Positions 23,965-35,329 of a stretch of DNA of 64,000 nucleotides are shown here, piece by piece. A model generated the notes under the pieces. It was not told the origin of the DNA. It saw only the letters and a list, made by a program, of their open reading frames with translations, and did no database searches. How positions within the stretch are numbered: the first letter of the stretch is position 1; the number at the start of each line of letters is the position of its first letter. The stretch comes from Siphonodentalium dalli. Its lineage: Eukaryota; Mollusca; Scaphopoda; Gadilida; Siphonodentaliidae. Position numbers and translations under genes: made by a program. The stretch spans positions 129,833,989 through 129,897,988 of the forward strand of contig CP136068.1 of assembly GCA_032622095.1 (NCBI GenBank), written 5' to 3'.

Positions 23965-25269
23965 CAACGGGGAAACGGTTGGTCAATGTGGTTAAGGGAT
24001 GGATAATAACAACACACTATATTTAATTTGGTCTACCAAGAGTAATGTGTTATTTCCAAGAATTGTGATTTTACACCCATATTTTTGTGACAGTTAAAAA
24101 CTTTGAAACAGACATAACTATTTCTGCTGGCCCGAATGGTTAAATATACGGAATCGATTCAAATTATAAATAAATGATCTATATGAATGCCGATACTTTG
24201 AAATATATGATCACAGTGATGTATCATGGTCTGAGTCATTCGAGCCACATTTGTCAGAATTCGTGGGTATGGGTAATCGAAACCGACGCCGGTAGTTTCG
24301 TGGTTGATGCTCCAACCATAAACCTGGTTCGCGGAAACCAGCGAGGTAACCGACAGAGAGACCACGTGATATATGTTTGTGCCCCAACCAATCATAAAGC
24401 GGGTGATTCACCCAGATCAGACCGTTTCGCTGAAAGTAGCGAGGAGACCGATAGAGCGACCACGTGATATCTGTTTGTGGCAGTGAATCATTCTACACAG
24501 CGTTGCTTGTGAGAAGGAAGACATCACTTTCAACTAGTTTCAAGTTTGTTATCGTGAGTATAATTTGTGCAAAAATTGCAATTTAGATTGTTTATTTGTA
24601 ATAATACATGTGTATACATAATTCTTTTATTTTATTTGCCAATCAAGGCGCCTTAATCGGCAGAATGATCGTTATAGTGATCAGAATGATGATGAACAAA
24701 ACAAAAAACAAAAACAAGTGAATGATTGGTAATATAGCAAGTGAAATTGGATAATTAAACACAAGGGCATTGCATTGTATGAAACAACTATGTACAGTCG
24801 TTATGTCAATCATGGGCAATTAACCCTATCTGTATTTAATATACCGTAAATATAGAAGAAATGTTCGAGGCAAGATATTATATGCGGTCTAAATCATATA
24901 TAACAATGTTTATTTATTTATGTATGTTTTTATTTATTAAATTTACATATTTATTTATTAAACCAAACTATTTAGCGGTTTTATTGCCTGATGACAATGT
25001 ATCGTCGTAAATTGTCAAATGTTCGTGTGTATGGTAATTCTTCTTCTTTTGCATGAGTTTCACCCATTGATTTTGCGAGGCACTCTAGGGTTGGATGAAT
25101 GTAATCCATTTACATTTATGACTTGTAGCGCACGAATATATTATAACTCTGATTATAGAGATTGTCTTTCAGAAAATAGGTTCTGCAATAAATTGCAAAG
25201 CGTGGCTATTACATGGTTCAGAACTCATGATCAATATGAATTGTTCATTAACATCTAACTGAGCTAAAT
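23965..25269. other. Intergenic, no gene seen
   Basis: Holds only the 98-bp-spaced duplicate at 24326-24479 and AT-rich tracts. The 79-codon frame at 25019-25258 has a hydrophobic start but no recognisable family. Confidence 0.45.
24326..24479 (+). repeat. Duplicated ~55-bp segment, 98 bp apart
   Basis: GGTTCGCGGAAACCAGCGAGG...GACCACGTGATAT...TGTTTGTG (24326-24381) recurs with substitutions at 24424-24479. Each half includes the palindrome CACGTG. Confidence 0.75.
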
Positions 25270-25723
25270 TAGAAAATCTTGAATAGAGACTGTTCAGTAT
25301 GGGTCTTCTTATGTTTTTTAGAGATAGACAGGACATTGGAAAGTGTGTCTTATCTCCTACATTAAGTGTTCACAAGTCGCTTATCTGCATCTACTCATTT
25401 AATTAAAGCGCCCCGTTTCTATTTCCAAATCCTGAGAGCTAGCTCTGAATTTTGCGAGCAAGCTTTTCTGACTGTCATTTGTGCAGTCTATATACTTCTC
25501 AAAGTTTGAAATTAAACTTATACGATCTATACGTTCTTAGTTTATTCCTTTGGCCCGGTTTATTACGTTTGTCAATTAGAATTTCTTGATACCACGCTTC
25601 ATCATAAATACCATGTATTGCGCTCATTGTATTTATTTTATTAATTGTTTTGTTTTTATTATGTTTGGTATAGGAAATTCTAAGATAAATGAGAGGATCT
25701 TTAGTTTTTTTTATTAATTTCAA
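25270..25723 (-). pseudogene. LINE ORF2 C-terminal relic (element X, distal part)
   Basis: Minus-strand reading shows AWYQEILIDKRNKPGQRNKL, RTYRSYKF, then after a frameshift EKYIDCTND, LLAKFRASSQDLEIETGRFN, and then decayed CEH...RHTFQCPVYL. This is the usual order at the C-terminus of RTE/CR1-like ORF2 proteins, ending in a Cys/His zinc knuckle. Stops and frameshifts make it dead. It is probably the distal part of the same element whose reverse transcriptase relic lies at 27236-27795, both on the minus strand and separated by an opposite-strand LINE. Confidence 0.75.
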
Positions 25724-25762
25724 AATATACCAAACATAATTTGCTTCTCAAATTATCTAAAA

Positions 25763-26822
25763 ATGATAAGGTTACAAAAATTAACGGATAAATTGAATTT
25801 CTCAGAATGGAAGTTACTCTTAATTGATAGACTAAGTAAGTTTGGGGGATCATCCATTTTCAATCTAAATAGCAGCAGTTTGGCTATTGTCGCAAATCAA
25901 TTTAACCCATTATCAGAAGACCCCACTTCAAATGAGGAATATAAAAGTCAACCAATCTTCAATAACAATTACATTAAGAGACAAAACAAAACTATAAATT
26001 TTTCCATATGGATAGAAAAACAAATCTGTTACATAAATGACATATTGAAAGAGGATGGCTCTTTCATGAGTTCAGAAGAAATGTATGATAACTTTGGATT
26101 GAAAGCTAACTTTGTAACAATTCAGGGGGTAAAAAATGCAATCCCATTAGAACGGAGGAAAGCAATTAAAAATTCAAAAACAAAACTAACAGACATAAGA
26201 AATAATAACCGTGTAGAGGATATCAAGAGTGAAAAGGAATTAAATAAAGTATTTTACTGGAAATTTTTGAATAAATTGTACTCTAATACTCCATGTTCTC
26301 AAAACAAATGGTGCAGTATATTAAAACTGGACCTGTCTCAAGAGGTATGGCAAAATATATACAGAAGAACTTTTTCAATTACAAAAAGTGCTAAAATTCA
26401 AGCTTTTCAGTTCCAAATCATCCACCAAACTTTAGTAACAAATGTGTTTCCAGAAAAACGCAAAATTATACCCTCAAATCTACATTCTGCCAGCAAGATA
26501 AAGAGTACATAGAACATCTGCTAGTTTCATGCCCAAAGTACAATCATTTTGGAATGAATTATCAGTACTAGTCTCAGCAAAATGTGGTTTTTCTCTTCCA
26601 GAAAATAAGGTAGAAATTTTTTTTTTTTATTTGAAACGTTATATATATGTGACAAAGTGCAACAAGAGTGATCTAAAAATATCATTAGCTAAAAAGGCTT
26701 CTAAGTCAACAATATGATATAGAAAATGATGCATGTAAGTTGTCAGACGCTATAATTAGTACTTTTGAAAAAATTTGGGACAGTGTCCGGATGCTTGTTT
26801 CCGATGATTGTTCAAAAACTTA
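25763..26822 (+). pseudogene. L1/Tx1-like LINE ORF2 C-terminal relic
   Basis: Open for 249 codons from 25763, then two frameshifts (about 26480-26510 and 26708) before a final stop near 26822. Motifs in order: LNFSEWKLLLIDRLSKFGG, QPIFNNNYIKRQNKTINF, WIEKQICYINDIL, GSFMSSEEM, NAIP, FQFQIIHQTLVTN, then the zinc-ribbon-like FCQQDKEYIEHLLVSCPKVQ continuing to SFWNEL, and last ENDACKLSDAI with FEKIW. This is the post-RT region of L1/Tx1-clade ORF2, including the zf-RVT-type Cys motif. The reverse transcriptase and endonuclease are missing, so this is a 5'-truncated insertion, not a host gene. It lies inside the minus-strand LINE relics. Confidence 0.85.
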
Positions 26823-27235
26823 ATTGATTAAGGTCCAATACAAAAACAAACATGAATCTCGTCAAGGACTGCAGTTTACACCTTTTCTATCAAGATGTTT
26901 ATAAAAGTTAAATATTGTCCTATAAAAATAAATTTTTAATCATAGTTTCCATAAATATATTCTGTTTTTTTGATTGAAACAATAATAACTTATTGGAAGA
27001 AAATATATAGCTAGTTAGATTTATAGAGTGGAAAAAATGTGTCCTAGTATAGGAAAATAACAGCTACTAACTATAAAGATCACACATCTACCTATTTAGT
27101 TAGGATGGAGCAACTGTGCACTGTGACGCTATTGTTTTTGTTATATTGATTATATATTACATTATGACAAATTGTAACAACAACAACAAAAAAACCCCAC
27201 TGAGATACAATGGGTATTTCCCTAATTCCCAGGTC
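26823..27235. other. AT-rich sequence, probable LINE 3' region
   Basis: Follows the last stop of the plus-strand LINE. A short CAACAACAACAAAAAAAC run at 27178 may be its tail. No gene. Confidence 0.4.
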
Positions 27236-27795
27236 CTAAATAGTATTTACACATTTTAAGCTGAATTTTGTCATGTTTGAATTTCTTACAATTTTTCGAG
27301 ACAAACTGTTCATTAGATGGTTTATAAAATGGAGCGTAATTTCCAAAACACCCCAGATTTCACTACCATATAAGATCACCGGCTTTACTATATGATCAAA
27401 AACATGAGATGGTAGATCAAATTTTGGCTTGGTATTACTGAAAGACGGCCTTTCGTATACACATATTGCCTTGTATTTAGAGAACTTCCACAACAAGGAA
27501 AAGATATAGCTTATGGTTGTTACCATGTTGTTCCCATTATATCAACTTAACATCTACTAACCTACTTGCCTTATTAACTATTACACATTTAGTTTTATCT
27601 GAGTTCACTTCAATGATCCATTCACGTCAGCAAACATACAGTTTATCTATGTACTGCTGTAAGCATTCCGCTGCTTTGGAAGACATTACGAGGTGATCTG
27701 CATATGGTAGGCAGTTAAGTTCATTTGATTATTTCGATATCATCTGTGTCCATTTAAGAGCCTTTGGTAAATCACTAATCAATATTTTAAAGAAT
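27236..27795 (-). pseudogene. LINE reverse transcriptase relic (element X, proximal part)
   Basis: Minus-strand reading gives SDLPKAL, then LNCLPYADHLVMSSKAAECL (the YADD box, here YADH, at about 27696-27707), QQYIDKLYV, EVNSDKTKCVIVNKASRL and, after frame breaks, PSHVFDHIVKPVILYGSEIW followed by G. This covers the catalytic palm and thumb of a non-LTR reverse transcriptase. The second catalytic Asp is replaced by His and there are in-frame stops, so it is inactive. Together with 25270-25723 it fits one 3-prime-ward element split by a later insertion, though ~600 bp of the expected middle part was not recognised. Confidence 0.8.
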
Positions 27796-27939
27796 GTACC
27801 CATATAAAAATCCACCCTGGTAAATCCACCTAGGTTTTTTGGGGGCCAAAACCTGGGTGTCCATCCATCTACCAAGATATCCACCAACCATCAAGACCCC
27901 CTGAAATCCGGGTTTTACCAGGATTAAGCCAGCTGAAAC

Positions 27940-28745
27940 TAGACAAAAACCCTGATGTGGATAAACCCTGGTGTAATTACCCAGATGACCCACACAGGTG
28001 TACCCTGGTGTTTCCTACCTGGGTGTTTCCCACCCATGTGTACCTTGGTGTTATTCAACAGGTGTACCCTCGTGTTTCACCCAGGTATTTCCTACCCAGG
28101 TGTTCCCTATCCAGGTGTATCTTGATGTCTCCCACCCAGGTGAACCTTTGTTTGCTTACACCGGTGTACCTGGGTGTTTCCTTACCTGGGTGTACCTTGG
28201 TGTTTTCTTACCCAGATGCACCGCCCAGTGTTACCACACAGGTAAACATTGGTGTTTTCGACGGGTTTCCCCGGGTGTTTCTACCAGGGTATACTCCGGG
28301 TGTTTTAAGCAGGTACCACTCGATTATTTTACCCTGGTGTATTTTCACCCAGATGTACCCCATGTGCACCACCCTGATATACCCAGGTGTTGGAGCACCA
28401 GGGTTTATCAGGGTGGCTGCATTGGGGTTACACCTGGGTAAAAATACTTGGGTACACCAGGGTAAAATAATCGAGTTGAGCCTGCTTAAGAACACCCGGG
28501 GTATAATCTGGTAGAAACACACAGGAAACACTTGGGTAAAAACACCAAGGTACACCTAGGTGAAACAATGAGATGCACCTGGGTAAGAAGACCCCAAGGT
28601 ACACACAGGAAACACCAAGGTACACCAGGTAGGAAAACACCAAGGTACACCTTGTTGGAAACACCAAGATACACATGGGTAGGAAACACCAAGGAACACC
28701 TGGGTGAATAACACCAATGTACAGTTGGGTGGGGATACCTGAGTT
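27940..28745. repeat. ~800-bp palindrome made of 24-25-bp minisatellite units
   Basis: Units of the form ACCCAGGTGTACCTTGGTGT repeat on the left side and in inverted orientation on the right side, with the centre at about 28391. Near the centre the arms match at unit level and base level, for example ACTCGATTATTTTACCCTGG at 28319 against CCAGGGTAAAATAATCGAGT at 28457. Degenerate units start already at ~27800. The reading frames rich in YPGV and CFLPRCT-like runs are repeat artefacts. Confidence 0.85.
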
Positions 28746-31394
28746 CAATGTCTATTATGATGAGGATGGCAATGCAGTATATTCGGATGGGATGCAGGGG
28801 TATTGTTATAAATGGGGTGATACAGCATGGGAGATATTCATTTGAAACAACTAATTATCACAAACTTCACTCTGTACTGTACTACTATAGCCAATGAATC
28901 TCATCCCACGTTTTAGTATCATAACACAATAAGGAAACTGATTTTGGTTCCCTATAAGTATAATCCAGATAAACTATCTAACTAAAGAAAAAATATAGAA
29001 ACACATGTACTACATAAATACATAAACTCATAAAACTCATGGGTTAAAACTTACTGTCAAGAGTTGGGTTAACATTTTGATTAAAAGACACTTGCAAATT
29101 CCCTCTTCATATGCCGGTATGGTATGTTAGGCAAGTTATATGTAGTTGCAATGTATAACAATACATGACATAGACACTAATTATTTTAGTTCCAAATGTA
29201 TTTATCAGTATACATGTACATGTACCTTGCAACTACATTTCCAATGAGGTACTTTTGTCTCATTCAAACTTTTCTCCCTTTGAATTACATAAACTAATGT
29301 GAGTATACACCTGAGCTCTGGCGTGAAATACATACCGTATGTATACCAAAATTGATTATTTCTATGTATATGGACATGTTTCCTGTCATTATCTAACTGT
29401 TTCAAACTATAAATTTATAATAGTACCCTGTATGTTGTAATGCTCTAGAAATAGTCATATTTTGTCCTGGTTCATAAGAAAACATTATTTCTGTAGAAGG
29501 ACATGTCGCCTATTATTATCTGACTCATAAGCCCCCCCCCCAAATGTACATGTAAACAGAATTTTGGGAAAGAGACGCACCATCTTTAACCTTTTTTGAT
29601 AGCAGTAGCAATTGGTCAGATAGTATACTATAAATAGTATTCAGATGCTAGAAATTAAACAAACAATTTAATTGCACCACCTCGAAATGGTTAACATACC
29701 CGGTAGAATACAGACTATGATCAAGGAGGGTGCCACATACACTCACACACACCCCAGTTTGTATGCGGCATTCGGGCATTTTTCAGGCGATACGCTATAT
29801 ACATACCCAATGTTATCTGGTACTAGGAATTCATATGGCAAAATAACATTCAGGATTCAACAAAAAGGCTGGCATGCAGATATTATAGCACAAAATTAAA
29901 CACATTTTTAGTATTTGCCAACCCAAAGAGATGATGTGTTGATGTTTTGGATACTATTTCAGCAAATATGAGATATTTGTTAACTAGTATTCAGTAACCA
30001 TGGGTGGCGGGGCGGGGTGGGGGTGGATGTAACACCCCATAAAGGCCAATCACATTCAATAGACCAGTCTGCAATGTGTCGCCCCCAATACCAATTAATG
30101 TAAAAAGGTGAATCATGCGTACCAGTTACAAGTAAGAAAATATTGAGAACGAAACTAATATAAACTAATGATATAGATTTCATATAAATGTATTTGCTGA
30201 AGTTGTATCCATAACTTCTACATACCAATAGATTATAAACTGAATTGCATCATAAATGTCATTTGGGCTGGAAAGTAGTAAAACAAAAATTTATTTTGTG
30301 CCATAGAAGCTGCGAACCGTCCTCTTTGTTGAATCCTGAATACCGGTTAAACTGCGCAAATGAATCCCGAGTACCAAATTAGCAGAGGGGTATGAATCCT
30401 GCGTACTGGTTCAAAATGGTATAAATGTTTTCAATGTATTTCATTTACAAGTACCTGTACATGTAGCTGATTCACTTAACAATTTGTTTATCTGTAAATA
30501 TGTGAGATCCAAGCGGAAATCATTTGGGTGCTGAGCATTAGTCCGAGAGTCTGATAACCTGGGTGTTTAATAGTCCCACTGTTTGTTTATTTTAGAGTAT
30601 ACATTGTTTCAAAAAATTGCATAAGCCCAGTTTATAGCGACGCAGTCAGGTATCATTATAGACACCCATTTACACACAACATATCTTCCACAAAGCATCA
30701 GTAGATGTATGTGTAAACTATCAATTGGATAAAAATGCATTAATTTGTGTATATTTTATGGACAATACAAGTTATGTCTCGAGTAATTTATTTTGTATGA
30801 GAGTAATAGATGTATATAACATTTAATGTATTGTCAACACAATCCATACTTTCAAACTCGGGTACCATGAATTGAACCGTTGGACAATTGAACCCTCAAA
30901 TTATCGAACTTCCCGACATTCGAACTCATCAAACTACTAGTAACGAACACTGACTAACGCAATGTACATGATTGAGTTAATGGTTGTGTGACCTCGTGCA
31001 TTGGTCCAGTTATTTGACTGCTTTAAATATCGTTCAAATTGTTCCAATTGTTTGGACTTATTGATTTTTTGTTTTCATCCAAAAATCCAAATTGCACCGA
31101 ATGACTACTAGTACCGGTACATGTAAATGTAGCAAGAGGCCTGCATTTGCAAAGAGGCCACAAAGAATCAGTGTGTAACTGCACCAATTCTGCAAACTAA
31201 ACCCACTGAGCGACATAGAATGATCTAGCCCCAAATAGACTAGTACATGTACATGGTACGTACTGGCACCTGTAGTATAAGTAATTACCTGCTTGCACAT
31301 GTAATGAAAGCTTTTACAGGAATAACAATAAGTTGACAATAAATGGGACAGATTTGTACAAATTTCATGTGAAATATGTAACTTTATTGTTGTA
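28746..31394. other. Intergenic, no gene seen
   Basis: AT-rich with short poly-C (29532) and G-rich (30003-30030) tracts. A phrase GAATC-N-TG-N-GTACCGGTT recurs loosely at 30112, 30333, 30362 and 30393. The 75-codon frame at 29672-29899 matches no family I know. Confidence 0.45.
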
Positions 31395-31542
31395 CATGCA
31401 TGCTGTAATCTAAAATATCTCCGTGCTAACTATTTTCATCATTTTGAGTCTATTCAAGGGAGATGAACTCCCTTGAATAGACTCAAATCGATGAAAATAC
31501 AAGGTAGTTAGCATGGAGATATTTTAGACTGCAGCATACATG
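31395..31542. repeat. Foldback with ~70-bp arms (MITE-like)
   Basis: Left arm CATGCATGCTG...GAGTCTATTCAAGGGAG pairs with right arm CTCCCTTGAATAGACTC...CAGCATACATG across a short ATGAA loop near 31463. A few mismatches and a 4-bp gap. The hAT element at 31543 inserted at the outer end of the right arm. Confidence 0.85.
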
Positions 31543-32669
31543 CAGGGATGTGGCTAGAGGGTCTCCGCTGGGGGGGGGGTCCACCTTGGGAATTTCCAAC
31601 TGCACACCCCCCCCATTGAGTCGGAATCACACCAACACAACTTTTTGCATAATTCCATTTGCACCCCCCCCCCCCTTGTACCTCATGATCAGGCCTAATT
31701 TCCTATATATTCATAAGCCATGCTTCTATTTTCCCAGTATGATAACATTAAGATATTTTAACCTGAAAATTTCCCCAAAAAAAAACAACTAGTGATCTAA
31801 TTCCAGACAAATGCACACAGCTACCGACAACAGACCAGGAAACACCGGGCCGACCATGGTTGTTCGGCCCGGTGTGAGAAAATTTTGAAAACTATACAAG
31901 AAAATCGCAAATCCTAGCAACTAGACTGCATGGCCTCAATTGAAGCTTTCCTAGTGTTGGAAATTTCAAACCTCATGCTCCCCCTCAGGTTGGAAATTCT
32001 TCAACTGATGACCATTTATGTCTACAAGTTTGACCAAATGTAGTAAAATATTGTTTTGCTAAACTAATTAGCAGTTTTGTATTGGCCATGTGGATGGGGC
32101 AATGACACACCGGGCCGACCATGGTTCGGCCCGGTGTGCGAAAATTTTTGAAATCTGAACAAGAAAATCGCAAAATCCTAACATCTAGACTAGCCTCAAG
32201 CCTTCCTACTGTTGGAAATTTCAAACCCTACACCCCCACTAAGGTTGGAAAATTTCCAACTGATGACAATTCCAATGACAATGTTGACCAATTGTATGAC
32301 AATATTGTTTTCTTAAATTAACTAGAAATTTTTGACTGGCCACGTGGGAGGGACCAGGACACAAGCTTTCCAAGTGTTGGAAATTTCCAACCTGTCACCC
32401 CCCTAAGGTTGGAAAATTTCCAACTGATGACCATTTCTGTCAAAACTTTTGACCAAAAATAGGAACATATGCAAATATTGGTCGAAAAACAATAAATTCC
32501 CCCCAATAAATTGTTTTATAATCAAACTACAAGAACATTTTAAACCTATTGTTGGTGTGAAATTTCGTTGTGGCAGGTATGAAATTTCCAACTATTGAAA
32601 ATATAGCTCTCTGCTTGGGGGGGGGTGAGACACCCCCCCCCCACACCCCCCCCTCTAGCCACATCCCTG
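31543..32669. mobile_element. Non-autonomous hAT element, intact ends
   Basis: Perfect 19-bp inverted ends, CAGGGATGTGGCTAGAGGG (31543-31561) and its complement (32651-32669), flanked by a perfect 8-bp target duplication CATACATG (31535-31542 and 32670-32677). An 8-bp duplication and CAGGG-type ends are the hallmark of hAT transposons. The 1127-bp interior encodes no transposase; it has two ~265-bp modules starting at 31843 and 32108, each headed by a palindrome CACACCGGGCCG...CGGCCCGGTGTG, and a third partial module from about 32355. Several GGTTGGAAATTTCCAAC-type motifs recur. It is the youngest of the family copies in the window. Confidence 0.92.
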
Positions 32670-32705
32670 CATACATGTACATGAACCTGTATTATAATAA
32701 AGTCA

Positions 32706-32770
32706 AGAGAACTCCATCCCATTACTTTCACATGATATTTTCATGTGAAAGAAATGTGATGGAGTTCTCT
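32706..32770. repeat. Hairpin with ~28-bp arms
   Basis: AGAGAACTCCATC...TTTCACATGA pairs with TCATGTGAAA...GATGGAGTTCTCT across a short loop. It sits 28 bp right of the hAT target duplication. Confidence 0.85.
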
Positions 32771-34092
32771 TCACGTTATTTTTAATTTCTGCAGAGTATG
32801 AAGTCACCCTGTATGATTAATGCTCCCAATTAACTATTCTTCGACTTTGGGGGTAGAAACAATTTTATTTGAGTTGAGAAACCCACCCATCAAATCTCAA
32901 GAGTTTTCTAAAACACTCTTTTTGATCGGAAATAAATTTTTGAATAAATGACTACAAAAATAATCATCAGAAACTAAATTTACAATATGGATACATTGAA
33001 ATTTGGTATACAGTACTTACGGGTATTCTTGATTTAGTAATCATGGTTTATTTATCGACAATTGGGTTATAGCACCATGTTTGTTTACATAAATTGTGAT
33101 GACAAGCGCTGGAACCAGGCATCACTTAATAACTTTTGTTCTATAAAAAGAAATCATACATTGAATTTGGCTCTAATATCGAACGTATTAGACGGTATTA
33201 CGCTAATTATATAGGGACTTTGATTCCCGGTTCTGCCGGAACCGGGAACCCGGGAATTCCCGGTCCCAGGATTAAACCCTACTTAATATATGGAAATCGA
33301 CTAAGAGAAAAATATAAATATAATGACTGCATTGAGAGAGGTGGGTTTCTTGACTGAAATGAAACATGATTCACCCCCATAGCTGAAGGAATACTAATTT
33401 TAATAAGAGTGTTAAATCAGACAGGGCATCGTTCAATTTCTTCTGCAATATTTAATGTTTTCATCAGTAATCGTTCATGATTGCTTTAATGTGCTTTGCA
33501 GAAGAAAAAAAAATCACGAAGAGGATCCATATTTAGCAATGTAGCCCATGTTTGTTGGCAGCCTAACAGGCTAACACACTTAGACATTTTAACTACAGTC
33601 CCATTCGAAATGGGCAGTACTGATACCAGTACTGTCAGATAATGTACATGTAAATATGCATGTTGGAATTAAACATTACTATGAATCTTCAGAAATAACA
33701 TAGAATAGTTTGACAATTCAATCACAATTCATTACTGCAGAACAGATATGCTACGGGTTCATGTATTTAAAAAGCATGCATACATGTACTGTAAGACACT
33801 GGTACTATACATTTGAACTAGCATGTAATATTATTACCAGTATAGACATTAAAGATTACTACGTTAGTAGTACCATGATGCGAACCAATGTCATTACACA
33901 TGTGCACAAATCGCGATTCGCATCGTGTGGTATTGGTCCCACCTCGCCTTGTAACAGGCTCTACCATACAACTGGAAACTCTAGCAATAATATGGGTTAG
34001 CAACACTCTAATATAATACATTTAATACTTCATTCACAACTAACACACAAATATCTGTTACATGTACAGCTATGCTCTAATTAATCGACCCT
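32771..34092. other. Intergenic, no gene seen
   Basis: No gene. Contains the GC-rich palindromes at 33224-33268 and a small inverted pair GATGCGAA/TTCGCATC at 33877-33923. Confidence 0.45.
33224..33268. repeat. GC-rich palindrome cluster
   Basis: TCCCGGTTC-TGCC-GGAACCGGGA, immediately followed by the perfect palindrome CCGGGAATTCCCGG. An isolated GC-rich 45-bp island in AT-rich DNA. Confidence 0.7.
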
Positions 34093-34453
34093 CCTTAAAG
34101 GCACGGATGACCTTCACGGTGGGTATTGCTGTTAAAACAGTCACTTCCGTTAAAACCTCCATAACAAAAAGAATACTAAAAATTTGACAGACATTGTTTT
34201 TATTCCAATCATAAATATTGCGAAAATAGTATGTTATTGTCAAGTTTGTATGCTTTGTTATGTAAACAGAGATAAATCTGGCTTGTATTTACATCACACA
34301 GCATACAAACTTGACATTGACTTGATATTGATGATTGGTATAAGAATAAAATATGTCTATATTTTAATATTCTTTTTGTTTATGGCAGTTTTAACGGGTA
34401 TGTCTGTTTTAACAGCATAACCATCGCGAAGGACATCAATGCCTTTAACAAGG
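34093..34453. mobile_element. Foldback element, ~170-bp arms
   Basis: The left arm (CCTTAAAGGCA...GCTGTTAAAACAG...ACAAAAAGAATA...AAGTTTGTATGC) and the right arm read as an inverted copy with ~75-80% identity by eye, meeting near 34275. Termini are CCTTAAAGGC and GCCTTTAACAAGG, flanked by TCGACC and TTGACC, possibly a decayed 6-bp duplication. MITE-like; no coding sequence. It lies 460 bp left of the satellite array. Confidence 0.75.
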
Positions 34454-34912
34454 TTGACCACTGGTATTACCGCAAAACTCAAGCGAGTCCATGTGATTAA
34501 CCACAGTCAATTATACCGCGGCTGACCACGCGTGGTACCCCATTGCGTTTGCAGTTGGACCGCATTCTTCATTCGGTCAGTGCCCAACTTTGAATGTTGA
34601 ATATACCCGAAACAATTTAATTGAAATAATGTGTTGTGTTAATATACAGTTGTTTTTGAAAATAAAGATACCCACTAACGGTGTGGATTTGGTATATATA
34701 ATATGAAAAGTTGGTGATTAGATATTGCACCGGATGTCAAAAGCTGACCCATGTTTCGAAATTTCTAGATCGAACTTAAATTTTCCTATATAAATACTAA
34801 ATTTTATATGGTGGGATATGACAAATTATTTGCCATTGCTTTTATACATGTAAATGACTTCTATCTGTTTTGTGACAATTCCACTCAGTGAATTTTGCAA
34901 GTTTCATGAGGT
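34454..34912. other. Left flank of the satellite array
   Basis: AT-rich unique sequence, no gene seen. Confidence 0.4.
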
Positions 34913-35329
34913 GTGTGAAGTTAGTTAGGCGTTCGGCGTTCGACATTCGGTTGACATTCGCGTGAAGTTGGTTAGGCGTTCGGCGTTCGACATTCGGTTG
35001 ACATTCGACTTAGAAAATTTCATTAAAAGTCCAATTTCGGGTTTTGGCGGGAGAGGTGCTCTATTGGTCCATTTCGTGGTCCCCCGCTCGAATTTTCTGA
35101 AATTTCACCGGTTTTCCCATTTTCCAGACGATCGCTGGACTTAGAAAATTTCGACCGAAAAATGGATTTCGAGTTTTTTGCGCGAAACATCATGTTTTGA
35201 CCCAATTCGTGCTCCCCCACTCGAATCTGGTCAAAATTGTCAAGGAAACTCGAAAAGTAAATTCGAATGTCAGTCTGAAGTGTGAAGTTGGTTAGGCGTT
35301 CGGCGTTCGACATTAGTTTAACATTCAAC
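34913..35329 (+). repeat. Diverged edge monomers of the satellite
   Basis: Begins with two partial copies of GTTAGGCGTTCGGCGTTCGA in tandem, then a half-monomer clearly different from any inside the array (TTGGCGGGAGAGGTGCTCTATT, given in part), and then joins canonical sequence at about 35140. Decay of edge units is usual where homogenisation is weak. Confidence 0.85.

Noticed and set aside
25763-26512. A 249-codon frame as a possible host gene
   Set aside because: Its motifs and the frameshifted continuation to a zinc-ribbon-like Cys motif identify it as the C-terminal part of an L1/Tx1-type LINE ORF2.
27957-28748. Long frames on both strands through the minisatellite palindrome (185, 147 and 115 codons)
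   Set aside because: The 24-25-bp units read open in several frames on both strands; compositionally biased and unlike any protein family.
31543-32669. A hAT transposase gene
   Set aside because: No frame longer than ~80 codons and no recognisable transposase motif. The element is non-autonomous.
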